30,762 nt of DNA from Bacillota bacterium (GCA_023415145.1 JAEZLW010000008.1:1-30762); one strand, 5' to 3'; positions 15,398 to 24,223 are shown, numbered from the stretch's first letter. Made by a program: numbers and translations. Notes: generated by a model not told the origin, from the letters alone.

Positions 15398-16960
15398 ATG
15401 AAGCTGAACGATGGTTCGCTAAAACATCCACAATCCTTTATTGAACAAGGCTTCCGTCTGCCCAGGTACGACCGGGCTCAAGTCAGAGAGCGCACGAAAA
15501 CAAGCCCTGCCTGGGTGCATCTGGGAGCGGGAAACATATTCCGCGCCTTCCTTTGTGCGCTGCAGGATGACCTGCTGGATGAGGGTCTGACCGATACAGG
15601 CATCCTGGTGGCGGAAGGCTTTGATGACGAATTGATCGGGAAGGCCTACCTGCCGTTTGATTCATTAAGCGTGCTTGCAGTTTTAAAAGCCAATGGCTCG
15701 GTGGAAAAGCGTGTGCTGGGCAGCGTTGTTGGTGCGCTGAATGTGGCATCGGGCGAAGGAGATGATTGGGAGACGCTGAAGGAAGCTTTTGCACGCTCGA
15801 CGCTGCAAATGGTCAGCTTCACCATTACGGAAAAAGGATATGCCTTCACTTCAGACAGCAGCCTCATGGGCAAAACGGCCGCCCTTTGCCTGCACCGTTA
15901 TCAGCATGGTGCATATCCACTTGCACTGGTAAGCATGGACAACTGCTCCCACAACGGGGAAAAGCTTCGCAATGCGCTGATAAGCCTAGCCGCCCGATGG
16001 GTTCAAGAAGGCCGGGCGGATGCGGGCTTCCTAGCATACATGGAGGATGAATCAAAAGTCTCCTTTCCCTGGACGATGATCGACAAGATCACGCCCCGTC
16101 CGGATGAGGCCGTGCAGAAAATGCTTCAAAAGGCCGGATTTGAGGATACGGACATCATCATCACAAGCAAGCGAACGTACACCGCCGCCTTTGTGAACGC
16201 CGAAGAAGCGCAATACCTGGTAGTGGAGGACCGCTTTCCTAACGGCCGGCCACCCCTGCATATGGCCGGGGTGCTCTTTGCCGACAGGGATACGGTAAAC
16301 CTGACGGAGAAAATGAAGGTGGGCACCTGCCTAAATCCGCTGCATACCGCCCTGGCGGTGCTGGGCTGCTTGCTTGGCTATTCCAGCATCCACGCGGAGA
16401 TGAAGGATGAAGATCTCAAAAGACTGGTACACCATCTGGGCCACGTGGAAGGGATGCCGGTGGTTGCCGACCCCAAAATCATCCGTCCGGCCGATTTTTT
16501 GAATGAGGTGTTGAATGTGCGATTCCCCAATCCCTTCCTGCCGGACACGCCTCAACGGATTGCCACCGACACCTCCCAAAAACTGCCCATCCGCTTTGGC
16601 GAAACCCTGAAGGCTTATCAAAAGAGGCCCGATCTTGATATCACAAATCTCACCGCCATCCCCCTGGTGTTCGCCGCGTGGCTAAGATACCTGATCGGCA
16701 TTGGTGATGATGGAAAACCGTTTGAATTAAGCCCAGACCCGCTGCTTGGCAAATTGCAGCCGGTGCTGTGCAAGGTCACATTGGGTGACAAGGGGCCGTT
16801 TCATGAACAGCTTTCCCCCATATTAAGCGACGCAACTTTGTTCGGCGTGAATCTTTACGAAGCCGGCCTTGGCGAGAAAGTGGAGGGGTTCTTTGCTCAA
16901 ATGGTATCCGGTCCTGGCGCGGTTCGAAAGCTGCTGCGTGAAACGGTAAGCAAGTTTTAG
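15398..16960 (+). CDS. uxuB: Fructuronate reductase (mannitol dehydrogenase family)
   Basis: 520 residues of the polyol/mannitol long-chain dehydrogenase family. VHLGAGNIFRAF (about 40-52) is the NAD-binding start, FTITEKGYAF follows the Rossmann core, and SMDNCSHNGEKLRNAL, then SFPWTMIDKITPRPD carry the family's active-site region. FRNP-like segments occur late (VRFPNPFLPDTPQRIATDTSQKLPIRFGET). With UxaC next door, the product is best read as D-mannonate oxidoreductase, reducing fructuronate to mannonate with NADH. A mannonate dehydratase gene is not in the window. GGAGGGAG precedes the ATG; a hairpin follows the stop. Confidence 0.9.
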   Translation: MKLNDGSLKHPQSFIEQGFRLPRYDRAQVRERTKTSPAWVHLGAGNIFRAFLCALQDDLLDEGLTDTGILVAEGFDDELIGKAYLPFDSLSVLAVLKANGSVEKRVLGSVVGALNVASGEGDDWETLKEAFARSTLQMVSFTITEKGYAFTSDSSLMGKTAALCLHRYQHGAYPLALVSMDNCSHNGEKLRNALISLAARWVQEGRADAGFLAYMEDESKVSFPWTMIDKITPRPDEAVQKMLQKAGFEDTDIIITSKRTYTAAFVNAEEAQYLVVEDRFPNGRPPLHMAGVLFADRDTVNLTEKMKVGTCLNPLHTALAVLGCLLGYSSIHAEMKDEDLKRLVHHLGHVEGMPVVADPKIIRPADFLNEVLNVRFPNPFLPDTPQRIATDTSQKLPIRFGETLKAYQKRPDLDITNLTAIPLVFAAWLRYLIGIGDDGKPFELSPDPLLGKLQPVLCKVTLGDKGPFHEQLSPILSDATLFGVNLYEAGLGEKVEGFFAQMVSGPGAVRKLLRETVSKF

Positions 16961-16981
16961 TGCCAACTTAGCCTTGTTTAT

Positions 16982-17006
16982 ATGCTCCCTGGCAAACAGG
17001 GAGCAT
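16982..17006 (+). terminator. Hairpin after uxuB, possible weak terminator
   Basis: Perfect 10-bp stem ATGCTCCCTG (16982-16991) and CAGGGAGCAT (16997-17006) with a 5-base loop, then ATTGCTTTTG. The T tract is broken, so partial read-through into the next gene is likely. Confidence 0.6.
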
Positions 17007-17039
17007 ATTGCTTTTGAATCCTTGCAGAGGAGATATTGG

Positions 17040-17984
17040 ATGGATCAAGATTCCCAACATTTCATAGCCTATTTGCGGGAAGGGTCACTTGATGGCCTGC
17101 AGACCATTCCCAAATCCGACCTGCACAACCATGCCGGACGGGGCGGAAGCCTTTGCTATCTTTCCGCCTGGGCTAATGTGGACATTATGTCTCCCAGCGC
17201 ACCGTTTGCATCCCTGGACAAAATGCAGGAATGGTTTGAGCAAAACGTAAAAGTCCATTGTCCCGGCATAACGGGATATCTGAAACGTATCGAGGCAGCG
17301 TTTGCCCAAGCGGAGAAGGACAGTATTCAAAAATTGGCTCTGAGCTTTGGCTTGGGTGAAGTTGATGCGCTGGGCGGCATGGATCGTTTTATACAAACGA
17401 TGGATGCAATGCATGCTACGTACGCACCGCACACAACCTTCTTACCCGAATTGGCTCTTGACCGGGCCTGCGACGTGGTACAAACGTATGGCATGTTGGA
17501 GGAGTATTTGTCGCCAAAATGGTTCGCTTCCATCGACATTTGCTGCAATGAGCTAGCCCAGCCCATTTCCCGTTTTCAAAAAATATACCGTCTAGGCAAA
17601 GATGTGGGGCTGACATGTAAAGCCCATGTGGGTGAATACGGCACCGCAGAGGATGTGCTTCATGCCTGCGAGGCATTGGATTTGCAGGAGGTGCATCACG
17701 GCATCGCCGCTGCCACCTCCAAGACAGTTATGAAATGGCTATCTCAAAATAAAATTCGCCTGAACATATGCCCAACCAGCAATATCATTCTGGGGCTTGT
17801 TAAAGAGTATAGCAAACACCCCATCCGAATCTTATATGATCACGGCATACCTGTGACCATCAATACAGATGATCTGCTAATCTTCAATCAGAGTGTTTCT
17901 CAGGAATACATGAATCTATATCAGGCCGGTTTGATGACTGCGGAAGAGTTGGATGAAATCAGATTAACCGGGCTACATGCTTAA
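17040..17984 (+). CDS. Adenosine deaminase-family metal hydrolase
   Basis: 314 residues from the ATG behind AGAGGAGA. Metal and catalytic residues of the family are present: LHNH (His 29 and 31), KAHVGEYG (His 196, catalytic Glu 199), VHHG (His 219/220), CPTSN (244-248) and NTDD (Asp 277/278). The body fits adenosine/adenine deaminase-like proteins, but the N-terminus (GRGGSLCYLS after the HxH) and the short C-terminus differ from classical Add. Substrate is therefore uncertain: adenosine, adenine or another amino-substituted ring. It lies within a uronate gene island, with no obvious purine gene nearby. Confidence 0.82.
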   Translation: MDQDSQHFIAYLREGSLDGLQTIPKSDLHNHAGRGGSLCYLSAWANVDIMSPSAPFASLDKMQEWFEQNVKVHCPGITGYLKRIEAAFAQAEKDSIQKLALSFGLGEVDALGGMDRFIQTMDAMHATYAPHTTFLPELALDRACDVVQTYGMLEEYLSPKWFASIDICCNELAQPISRFQKIYRLGKDVGLTCKAHVGEYGTAEDVLHACEALDLQEVHHGIAAATSKTVMKWLSQNKIRLNICPTSNIILGLVKEYSKHPIRILYDHGIPVTINTDDLLIFNQSVSQEYMNLYQAGLMTAEELDEIRLTGLHA

Positions 17985-18006
17985 TGCGGAACTGCTCTTT
18001 GTTGAT

Positions 18007-18045
18007 AAAAGTGCATGCGCCCCGGCTATGCCGTGGGCGCATGCA
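18007..18045 (-). terminator. Terminator downstream of uxaA
   Basis: Perfect 11-bp stem (TGCATGCGCCC at 18012-18022 and its complement 18035-18045), with an extra CGG/CCG inside the loop; on the minus strand it is followed by ACTTTTATC. It ends minus-strand transcription coming from uxaA. Confidence 0.7.
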
Positions 18046-18121
18046 TCAGGACACCAAACGTTTACACTTTGCAGCCCAGCAAATCGCTTGACTACCTTCG
18101 ACAATTTCAAATATGGGGTAT

Positions 18122-18172
18122 CCAAAGGGACTTTGTCCCTTTGGCGGGATTCCCAAGGGCAGAGCCCTTGGG
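18122..18172. repeat. Tandem-hairpin intergenic repeat at the uxaA stop
   Basis: Two perfect 9-bp hairpins in a row: CCAAAGGGA/TCCCTTTGG (18122-18130, 18136-18144) and CCCAAGGGC/GCCCTTGGG (18152-18160, 18164-18172). They begin one base past the uxaA stop codon. This looks like a REP/BIME-type dispersed element able to stabilise the 3' end of the message; genome-wide copies cannot be checked here. Confidence 0.65.
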
Positions 18173-18173
18173 C

Positions 18174-19658
18174 CTACAGCGTTACCCCATCCTTGAAGAT
18201 GGCCAGGTCCCGCTTGTCCAGCGCCTCTGATTTGGCCTTTTTCTCCCCGGATGCAATATCCAGCACCAATTCCATTAATTCAGTAGTGAGCAATTCCATG
18301 GATTCGCCTTCCAACAGTCGTCCGGCGTCAAAATCAATCCAATTGCTTTTCCGTTTCGCCAAATCACTGTTGCTGGCGATTTTTACGGTGGGCACCGCAC
18401 AGCCAAATGGCGTACCGCGGCCGGTAGTGAACAGCACCATATGCGCACCGGAAAACAAAAGTGCATTGGATGCCACCAGGTCGTTGCCGGGAGCCTGCAA
18501 AAGGCTCAGGCCCTTTTTGCATACCGGCTCCCCATAGGCAAGCACATCCTCTACCGGGGCTGTGCCGCCCTTTTGCACACAGCCAAGGGACTTGTCAGCC
18601 AAGGTGGTGATGCCGCCATCCTTGTTGCCCGGCGAGGGATTTTCGTCAATGGGCTCGTTGTGGCACATAAAATAGGACTTGAAATCATTGATGAGAGAAA
18701 CGGTTTTATCGAAAACTTCCCTGCTGCGGCAACGCTGCATTAGCAGCGTTTCCGCGCCGAACATCTCAGGCACCTCGGTTAAAATGGCACTGCCGCCCTG
18801 GGCAATGAGCCTGTCGGAAAGGCTGCCCACCAGCGGATTGGCCGTAATGCCGGAAAATCCATCGGAGCCGCCGCATTTCAAGCCCAGTACCAATTCAGAT
18901 ACAGATACCTCGTCCCGTACGCATTCTGCGGCATGGCCGCACAGCCCCTCAAGCAGTTTCAGCGCAGCCTCTACCTCATCATTCACATCCTGGGTGACAA
19001 GAAATTTCACCCGGTTCTCGTCATAAGGCCCCAGCACCTTTTTCATTTCCTCAATGCGGTTGTTTTCACACCCCAGCCCCAGAACCAGCACACCGGCGGC
19101 ATTGGGATGGCGGATAAGGCCGCACAGCGCCTTTTGGGTATGCAGCAAGTCGCCACCCAGTTGGGAGCAGCCGTAAGGATGGCTGTAGGCCACCACCGCC
19201 TCCAGACCGCCCCGAACAAACTCCTGTGCTTCCACCTCTATTTGCTTGGCAATGGCATTGATGCAGCCCACCGTGGGAATGATCCATACCTCATTGCGGA
19301 TGCCAACCTTGCCATCCGGGCGTTTATAACCCCGGAAGGTTTGTGTGGGAAGCGGCGATAGCTCCATGAATTTCGGCTGATACCTGTAATGAAGCAGCGA
19401 ATTCAAGTCGGAATGGACATTGTGGGTGTGAACATGGCTGCCAGCAGGGATATCTTCCGCCGCATGACCGATGGGAAAGCCATACTTCATCACCTGCCCG
19501 CCTGCTGGAATATCCTGAATCGCAAACTTGTGCCCGGCAGGTATATCCTGTTTCAATATCACCAAGGCACCCTCCAAAGTAACGGGTGCTCCCCTTTTCA
19601 AACCTTCCACCGCCACAGCCACATTGTCGTCATGGTGTATTTTTAAATGGCTTTGCAT
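18174..19658 (-). CDS. uxaA: Altronate dehydratase
   Basis: 494 residues. The N-terminal SAF domain (about 1-95) has DNVAVAVEGLKRG, KQDIPAGHKFAIQDIPAGGQVMKYG and HVHTHNV. The C-terminal catalytic domain has RPDGKVGIRNEVWIIPTVGC, AYSHPYGCSQLGGD, GLGCENNRIEEMK, LKCGGSDGFSGITANPLVG and a late GRGTPFGCAVPTVKIASN; its Cys residues hold the iron centre. It dehydrates D-altronate to 2-keto-3-deoxygluconate (KDG). Two ATG codons are adjacent; the second (19658) has the better spacing from AAGGAG. The first touches the uxaB stop, so the two genes are cotranscribed. Confidence 0.96.
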   Translation of the reverse strand: MQSHLKIHHDDNVAVAVEGLKRGAPVTLEGALVILKQDIPAGHKFAIQDIPAGGQVMKYGFPIGHAAEDIPAGSHVHTHNVHSDLNSLLHYRYQPKFMELSPLPTQTFRGYKRPDGKVGIRNEVWIIPTVGCINAIAKQIEVEAQEFVRGGLEAVVAYSHPYGCSQLGGDLLHTQKALCGLIRHPNAAGVLVLGLGCENNRIEEMKKVLGPYDENRVKFLVTQDVNDEVEAALKLLEGLCGHAAECVRDEVSVSELVLGLKCGGSDGFSGITANPLVGSLSDRLIAQGGSAILTEVPEMFGAETLLMQRCRSREVFDKTVSLINDFKSYFMCHNEPIDENPSPGNKDGGITTLADKSLGCVQKGGTAPVEDVLAYGEPVCKKGLSLLQAPGNDLVASNALLFSGAHMVLFTTGRGTPFGCAVPTVKIASNSDLAKRKSNWIDFDAGRLLEGESMELLTTELMELVLDIASGEKKAKSEALDKRDLAIFKDGVTL

Positions 19659-19661
19659 CAT

Positions 19662-21128
19662 TTACTCCTTGAACAAACGGTTCATGGCAGCTCTTGCTCC
19701 AATGGAGCGAATGTTATCAAGATGTCCGGCAACCGCCTTCACAAAACCCGGAATCAAAGCAAGGTCGCGGCCCCAGAAGGAAGCATTCGAAGCGGCATGC
19801 CGTACATATTCTTCCAAGGGTTTATTGCTGTGGGCGGCGAAGAATTCCAGGGCTGCCCCATCGTCCTGCACGGGATATGTTCCGCCGCCAGGACGATTGC
19901 CAACATAGGAACCATCTTCCTGCTGTTTTATGGTGTAGAAGACCAACAGTGCTGCGAAAGAAAAGGTAAGGCATCCGGGCAGCCCGCCTGTTTGTTCCAG
20001 CGAATCCAAAAGGGAAGGCAATATGCGCGATTTCCATTTGGATACGGAGTTTAATGCGATGGACAAAAGCGCGTGGCGGACAAAGGGGTTTTCAAACCGT
20101 TCGAACACACTGCCGGCAAAGGCCCTCACTTCATCTGGGGGCAGGGGCACGGTAGGCGCGATTTCACCATAAACTGCCTTTTCCATGAACCTGCGAATAT
20201 CCGGATCCGCCATACATTCCCCCACGATGTCCATACCCATTAGGTATGCCGCCAGAATCGATGCGGTATGGGCCCCGTTCAAGAGCCGTACCTTCCTCTC
20301 CCTAAAAGGCCTTTGGTCTTTTGTAAACACCACCGGCAGTCCGGCCTTGTCAAGAGGCAGGCGGGCGGAAATATCCCTGGGGCTTTCAATCACCCACAAG
20401 GCAAAAGGCTCGCAAACGGCCAAAAGCCTGTCCTCATAGCCAAGCTCCTGCCAATAATCCTCCACCGTATCTCTGGGATAGCCGGTGACGATGCGGTCTA
20501 CCAGCGTGGAACAGAACACACAGCTTTCCTCCACCCAGGTTTTGAAGGTATTCGGCAGGTTCCATGTTTCTATCAACCGCTGGACGCATTCCTTCAGCTT
20601 GCCACCGTTGTTTTCAATCAGCTCCACGGGCAGAATGACGAGTCCTTTCTCCTTCGCACCATGAAAATGCTCATAGCGCTTGAACAAAAACTGCGTCAGC
20701 TTGCCGGGATAGGTGCTGGGAGGACAGGCGTAAAATTTGTCCGATGGGTCAAATACAATCCCCGCCTCTGTCGTATTGGATATGATGAACTCCAATGATT
20801 CTTCCCTTGCCAATGCCACATAGGCATGATAATCCTCCTGCGCGTCCACTGTCCGGCCAATGCAAGCAACGACCCGGTTTTCCCGAATCACCTGCCCCCC
20901 CGCCTTGCCCCGCAGGCAGACGGTATAAAGGTTATCCTGCCGTGCAAAGGTCTCCAAAGAGCCGTATACAATGGGCTTTACTATCGCCACATCCCCATCA
21001 AACAATCCCTTTTCATTGGCAATGTCAATCATATAATCCACAAAGGCACGCAGAAAGTTACCCTCGCCATATTGCATGATTCTGATAGGGCGGGGCTTTC
21101 TGGCATACAATGCCGTAATCTCATTCAT
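19662..21128 (-). CDS. uxaB: Tagaturonate reductase (altronate oxidoreductase)
   Basis: 488 residues, mannitol dehydrogenase family but of the UxaB subgroup: IMQYGEGNFLRAFVDYMIDIAN (nucleotide-binding start), EFIISNTTEAGI (about 115-126), CVFCSTLVDRIVTGYPRD, ERKVRLLNGAHTASILAAYLMG and ENPFVRHALLSIALNSVSKWK with the family Lys/Arg residues. It reduces D-tagaturonate to D-altronate with NADH. It is followed immediately by uxaA. A hairpin lies upstream, after dctM, and no strong promoter is visible in the 122-base gap, so it may be read partly from the transporter operon. Confidence 0.95.
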   Translation of the reverse strand: MNEITALYARKPRPIRIMQYGEGNFLRAFVDYMIDIANEKGLFDGDVAIVKPIVYGSLETFARQDNLYTVCLRGKAGGQVIRENRVVACIGRTVDAQEDYHAYVALAREESLEFIISNTTEAGIVFDPSDKFYACPPSTYPGKLTQFLFKRYEHFHGAKEKGLVILPVELIENNGGKLKECVQRLIETWNLPNTFKTWVEESCVFCSTLVDRIVTGYPRDTVEDYWQELGYEDRLLAVCEPFALWVIESPRDISARLPLDKAGLPVVFTKDQRPFRERKVRLLNGAHTASILAAYLMGMDIVGECMADPDIRRFMEKAVYGEIAPTVPLPPDEVRAFAGSVFERFENPFVRHALLSIALNSVSKWKSRILPSLLDSLEQTGGLPGCLTFSFAALLVFYTIKQQEDGSYVGNRPGGGTYPVQDDGAALEFFAAHSNKPLEEYVRHAASNASFWGRDLALIPGFVKAVAGHLDNIRSIGARAAMNRLFKE

Positions 21129-21203
21129 TGGGTTTCATCTTCCTTTCGCAAACCTCTTTGCCCTATACTTTGTGAAAAAAAGCACAGGCGTTACAGGAAA
21201 GAG

Positions 21204-21231
21204 CACCCCCCTGACACGCATCAAGGGGGTG
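21204..21231 (-). terminator. Hairpin between dctM and uxaB
   Basis: CACCCCC (21204-21210) pairs with GGGGGTG (21225-21231), with TGA/TCA pairing possible inside. On the minus strand it is followed by CTCTTTCC, a poor T tract, so it is probably a leaky terminator or processing site that sets uxaBA levels. Confidence 0.5.
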
Positions 21232-21250
21232 ATTGCTGCCACCTTTATAC

Positions 21251-22558
21251 TCATTTTCCAAACAGTACACCAGGCAGCCACAAGGAGATTTCAGGAATAA
21301 ACGTGACCAGCAAAAGCCCAATCACCATCATGGCGAACATGGGAAGCGCAGCCTTTGATGTTTTTTCAAGAGATGTTTTCCCCACGGCACAGCCCACAAA
21401 CAGCGCGCTGCCCACAGGCGGCGTGCAAAGGCCCATGGCCAGGTTGAAGATCAGCATCACGCCAAATTGCATGGGATTCATGCCGATGATGGGGCTCATC
21501 ACCACAGGCAGCAAAATGGGCGTCATGATCATGATCAAGGGCGCCATGTCCATAAAGCAGCCCAGCAGCAGCAAAAGCACATTGATGATCAGAAGCAGGA
21601 TGTACTTGTTATTGGTGATACTCAACAGCAGCGCGGTCATCTGGTCGGGGATGCGCAAGTCCGTCATCATGTAAGCAAAGGCCTTGGCTGTACCGATGAG
21701 TGTCAACACGACGGCCAGGGTCTTGAGCGTATTTTTGAGAACTTTTCCGATATCACGAAGTTTGGCAGAGCGGAATATCAAATATGTAATCAGGAAGGTG
21801 TACAAACAAGCAAAGGCGGAGGATTCGGTCACAGTGAATACACCGGCCGCCACGCCACCCATGACGATGACCAGGGTGAACATGGGCAGGATCGCATGGA
21901 TCACTACCTTGAACCGTTCGCCTTTGGGAACAGAAACACCCCGGGGGAAGTTGTACTTTCCTGCCATGAAAAAGCACAAAATCATCAGAGCCACGCCCAG
22001 CATGACGCCGGGAAGCAATCCGGCCATGAGCAGATGCTCAATATTCACCAGCCCGCCCGTTGCCAAGGCAAAGATAACCATGTTGTGGCTGGGCGGAATC
22101 AGTACGCCCTGGCAGGAGGTGGTCACCGTCAGTGCCACGGAAAACTCCGGGCTGTAGCCCTGCTTTTTCATCATGGGAACCACCACAGAACCCAGGGAAG
22201 AGACGTCCGCCACGGCGGAGCCGGAAATGTGACCAAACAGCATGGAATCCAGACAGTTCACATAAGCCAGGCCACCGCGGAAACGGCCCACCAACAGGTT
22301 TGCCAGATCCACGATCTTTTCAGAGATTCCACCCGCGTTCATAAATTCACCCATGAGGATGAAAAACGGGATTGCCAGCAATGTAAAATTGGAAAAGCCG
22401 TCCACCATCTGATTGACCATGACTGTCAGGTTCGTTCCGTTTACCAGTGCGCTAAGAAGAGTGGCAGACAAAAGGGCAAAGGAGATTGGTACCTTCAAAA
22501 TCATCAACAGGGCGAATCCGCCCAGAAGCACAATCGTGGCAAGGGCCGCGGTTTCCAT
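21251..22558 (-). CDS. dctM: TRAP transporter large membrane subunit
   Basis: 435 residues with about a dozen hydrophobic helices, typical of DctM/SiaM. Family segments include FALLMILKVPISFALL, FTLLAIPFFILMGEFMNAGGIS, GHISGSAVADVSSLGS, QGVLIPPSHNMVIFALATGG, LLLGCFMDMAPLIMIMTPIL and LGVAL-type helices; the PPVGSALFVGCAVGK loop is also present. This subunit carries substrate across the membrane using a sodium gradient. It starts right after the dctQ stop (TAAATG). Given its neighbours the cargo is probably a hexuronate or a related sugar acid. Confidence 0.95.
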   Translation of the reverse strand: METAALATIVLLGGFALLMILKVPISFALLSATLLSALVNGTNLTVMVNQMVDGFSNFTLLAIPFFILMGEFMNAGGISEKIVDLANLLVGRFRGGLAYVNCLDSMLFGHISGSAVADVSSLGSVVVPMMKKQGYSPEFSVALTVTTSCQGVLIPPSHNMVIFALATGGLVNIEHLLMAGLLPGVMLGVALMILCFFMAGKYNFPRGVSVPKGERFKVVIHAILPMFTLVIVMGGVAAGVFTVTESSAFACLYTFLITYLIFRSAKLRDIGKVLKNTLKTLAVVLTLIGTAKAFAYMMTDLRIPDQMTALLLSITNNKYILLLIINVLLLLLGCFMDMAPLIMIMTPILLPVVMSPIIGMNPMQFGVMLIFNLAMGLCTPPVGSALFVGCAVGKTSLEKTSKAALPMFAMMVIGLLLVTFIPEISLWLPGVLFGK

Positions 22559-23119
22559 TTACTTGCAGCCCCCTTTCTTGTCGTGGATGACTTGCGACAT
22601 ATAGTCAACCTCCGGCTCGGAAAAAAGGAGGTCATTGGGTTTTAGTACCTTGGTCAGGTACAGTATGGAGTCAAATATGACAGTGAAGCCAACAACCGGT
22701 GCGGCAGCATACCGTACCCAGTTGGGCCATTGGGTGATGGGAAGAACACCTGAACGGGTCATCATCAGCAGGATGCGCGATCCGCCGTAATACAGAAGGA
22801 ATGCGCCGCAAAGAAGGACGCATGCATTTGCCAAAAAGTCCATGAAAGCCCGCAGCTTCCCGCCCTTGGGAGCCAGGTTGTAGAAAAAATCCATACTGAT
22901 ATGGGATTTGTCACGCACGCCCATGGCCAGTGCAAAAAAGGCAAAGAAACCAACCATCAACCGGGGAACCTCTTCAGCCCAGGCAATGCCGGTATTGAAG
23001 AAAAAACGAAGAATGACTGATAGCGTGACAATCAGCACCATGGCGACCAGTGCGATTTCGGCAAGAAGCAAAATCGTATAGTGCATCCATCGGTTGATGT
23101 CGCGGATCACTTTGACCAT
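22559..23119 (-). CDS. dctQ: TRAP transporter small membrane subunit
   Basis: 186 residues with four transmembrane helices (about 15-38, 48-66, 88-110, 132-153) and the DctQ signature: VILRFFFNTGIAWAEEVPRLMVGFFAFFALAMGVRDKSHISMDFFY. The C-terminal tail (about 160-186) is soluble and charged. It pairs with DctM as the membrane complex of a tripartite transporter. GGAGGTG lies 10 bases before the ATG. A strong stem-loop separates it from dctP upstream. Confidence 0.93.
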   Translation of the reverse strand: MVKVIRDINRWMHYTILLLAEIALVAMVLIVTLSVILRFFFNTGIAWAEEVPRLMVGFFAFFALAMGVRDKSHISMDFFYNLAPKGGKLRAFMDFLANACVLLCGAFLLYYGGSRILLMMTRSGVLPITQWPNWVRYAAAPVVGFTVIFDSILYLTKVLKPNDLLFSEPEVDYMSQVIHDKKGGCK

Positions 23120-23151
23120 GACAGATATTCACCTCCGTCATCATATAGTCA

Positions 23152-23188
23152 GGGAGGGATCCGCGAGGCCCCCCGCGTGATCCCTCCC
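23152..23188 (-). other. Strong intercistronic stem-loop between dctP and dctQ
   Basis: GGGAGGGATC (23152-23161) plus CGCG (23162-23165) pairs with CGCG (23174-23177) and GATCCCTCCC (23179-23188): 14 bp with one bulged base. No T run follows. Such stem-loops stabilise the upstream message, giving more binding protein than membrane subunits. Confidence 0.7.
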
Positions 23189-23209
23189 CATCGGGCATCT
23201 TGATGTTTC

Positions 23210-24223
23210 TTAGAAATCCTTGCCCATTTCCTTGATGGCGTTGATGATGTCCATGTACTCAGCACCAAATTCATCATACAGGGGGGCCATGGCGGCTTCG
23301 AATTCTGCGCGGGCTTCAGGGGTCAGCTCGATGACGGTGACGCCGGCGGCACGGACGATTTCTTCAGAGGCCTTTTCCTTCAACGCCCACTGGTCGATTT
23401 CATACTGCTGCACAGCCTTGGCGCACTCAAAAATGATGGCCTGGTCTTCCGCACTCAGAGAGTCCATCACGATCTGGGAAGCCAGCAGGATCTCGGGAAC
23501 GCGGGTGTGCTGGTCGAGGATGTAGAACTTGGCGGCATTGTAATCGCCCATGTTCTGGTAGGTGGGCCAGTTGTTCTCAGCACCGTCCACAACGCCGGTG
23601 GTAATGGCGTTGAGCACTTCGTTGGGGCCGATGCCGGCAACGGGAGTGCCACCCAGGAGTTCCACCATGCGCAGCATCATGGTGTTGTTCTGCAGACGGA
23701 TCTTCAAGCCAGCCATGTCAGCCACGGTGTGGACTTCCTTTGTCACATAGAAGGAGCGGGAGCCGGCGTCGTAGTAGCACAGGCCCACCAAGCCAGAGGT
23801 CTTGCCGTCCTTGTCCACGCCAGTCGCGATGCCGGCAAGCAAGCTTTGGCCGAGTTCACCGTTGAGCACCGCCCACATATGAGCGCCGCTCTTGTACAGG
23901 TAGGGCATCTGGATGGCATTGATGGAGGGTACGAAGTTGGCCACGGGGGAAGCGGACACGCGGGTGAACGCCAGGTCGCCCAGTTGCAGCGCTTCGATGG
24001 AATCGCTCTCGTTGCCATACAGTACGCCGCCGGTGTACACTTCCACCTTGATGCGGCCTTCGGTCTTTTCTTCTACCAGACGGGCAAACTCATGGTCGGC
24101 CAGAGAGGTAGGATAGCCTTCTGCATGCACTTCGGCCAGCTTGAGGACGGTGGCTGCGGACGCGCTGCTGGCAAAGGCCAGCACAACAACCAGGGTCAGG
24201 ATAAGAGAAACCAGTTTCTTCAT
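23210..24223 (-). CDS. dctP: TRAP transporter solute-binding protein
   Basis: 337 residues from the ATG behind GGGAGGT; the frame stays open 64 codons further up but that part is the message leader. Residues 1-23 form a signal peptide ending ASSASA, with no Cys at the cleavage site, so it is not a lipoprotein. The mature part is DctP-type: HAEGYPTSLADHEFARLVEEKTEGRIKVEVY, AIQMPYLY, GLKIRLQNN with the Arg that clamps the substrate carboxylate, NEVLNAITTGVVDGAENNWPTY. It captures sugar acids outside the membrane for DctQM. First gene of dctPQM, with its own promoter. Confidence 0.95.
   Translation of the reverse strand: MKKLVSLILTLVVVLAFASSASAATVLKLAEVHAEGYPTSLADHEFARLVEEKTEGRIKVEVYTGGVLYGNESDSIEALQLGDLAFTRVSASPVANFVPSINAIQMPYLYKSGAHMWAVLNGELGQSLLAGIATGVDKDGKTSGLVGLCYYDAGSRSFYVTKEVHTVADMAGLKIRLQNNTMMLRMVELLGGTPVAGIGPNEVLNAITTGVVDGAENNWPTYQNMGDYNAAKFYILDQHTRVPEILLASQIVMDSLSAEDQAIIFECAKAVQQYEIDQWALKEKASEEIVRAAGVTVIELTPEARAEFEAAMAPLYDEFGAEYMDIINAIKEMGKDF

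Noticed and set aside
17977..18060. Possible frameshift at the end of the adenosine-deaminase-like gene
   Set aside because: The C-terminus is short and another frame continues from 17977, but that continuation has no family resemblance and runs into a hairpin. A naturally short subfamily is simpler.
18053..18066. cre-like catabolite-repression site (TGTAAACGTTTGGT on the minus strand)
   Set aside because: It matches the consensus at 13 of 14 positions, but lies between two convergent gene ends, downstream of both, where a cre would have nothing to control. Probably chance or part of the repeat region.
21467..22645. 392-residue open frame on the plus strand
   Set aside because: It is antisense to dctM and dctQ, rich in His and Gln as expected from the reverse of hydrophobic helices, and has no ribosome site or family features.
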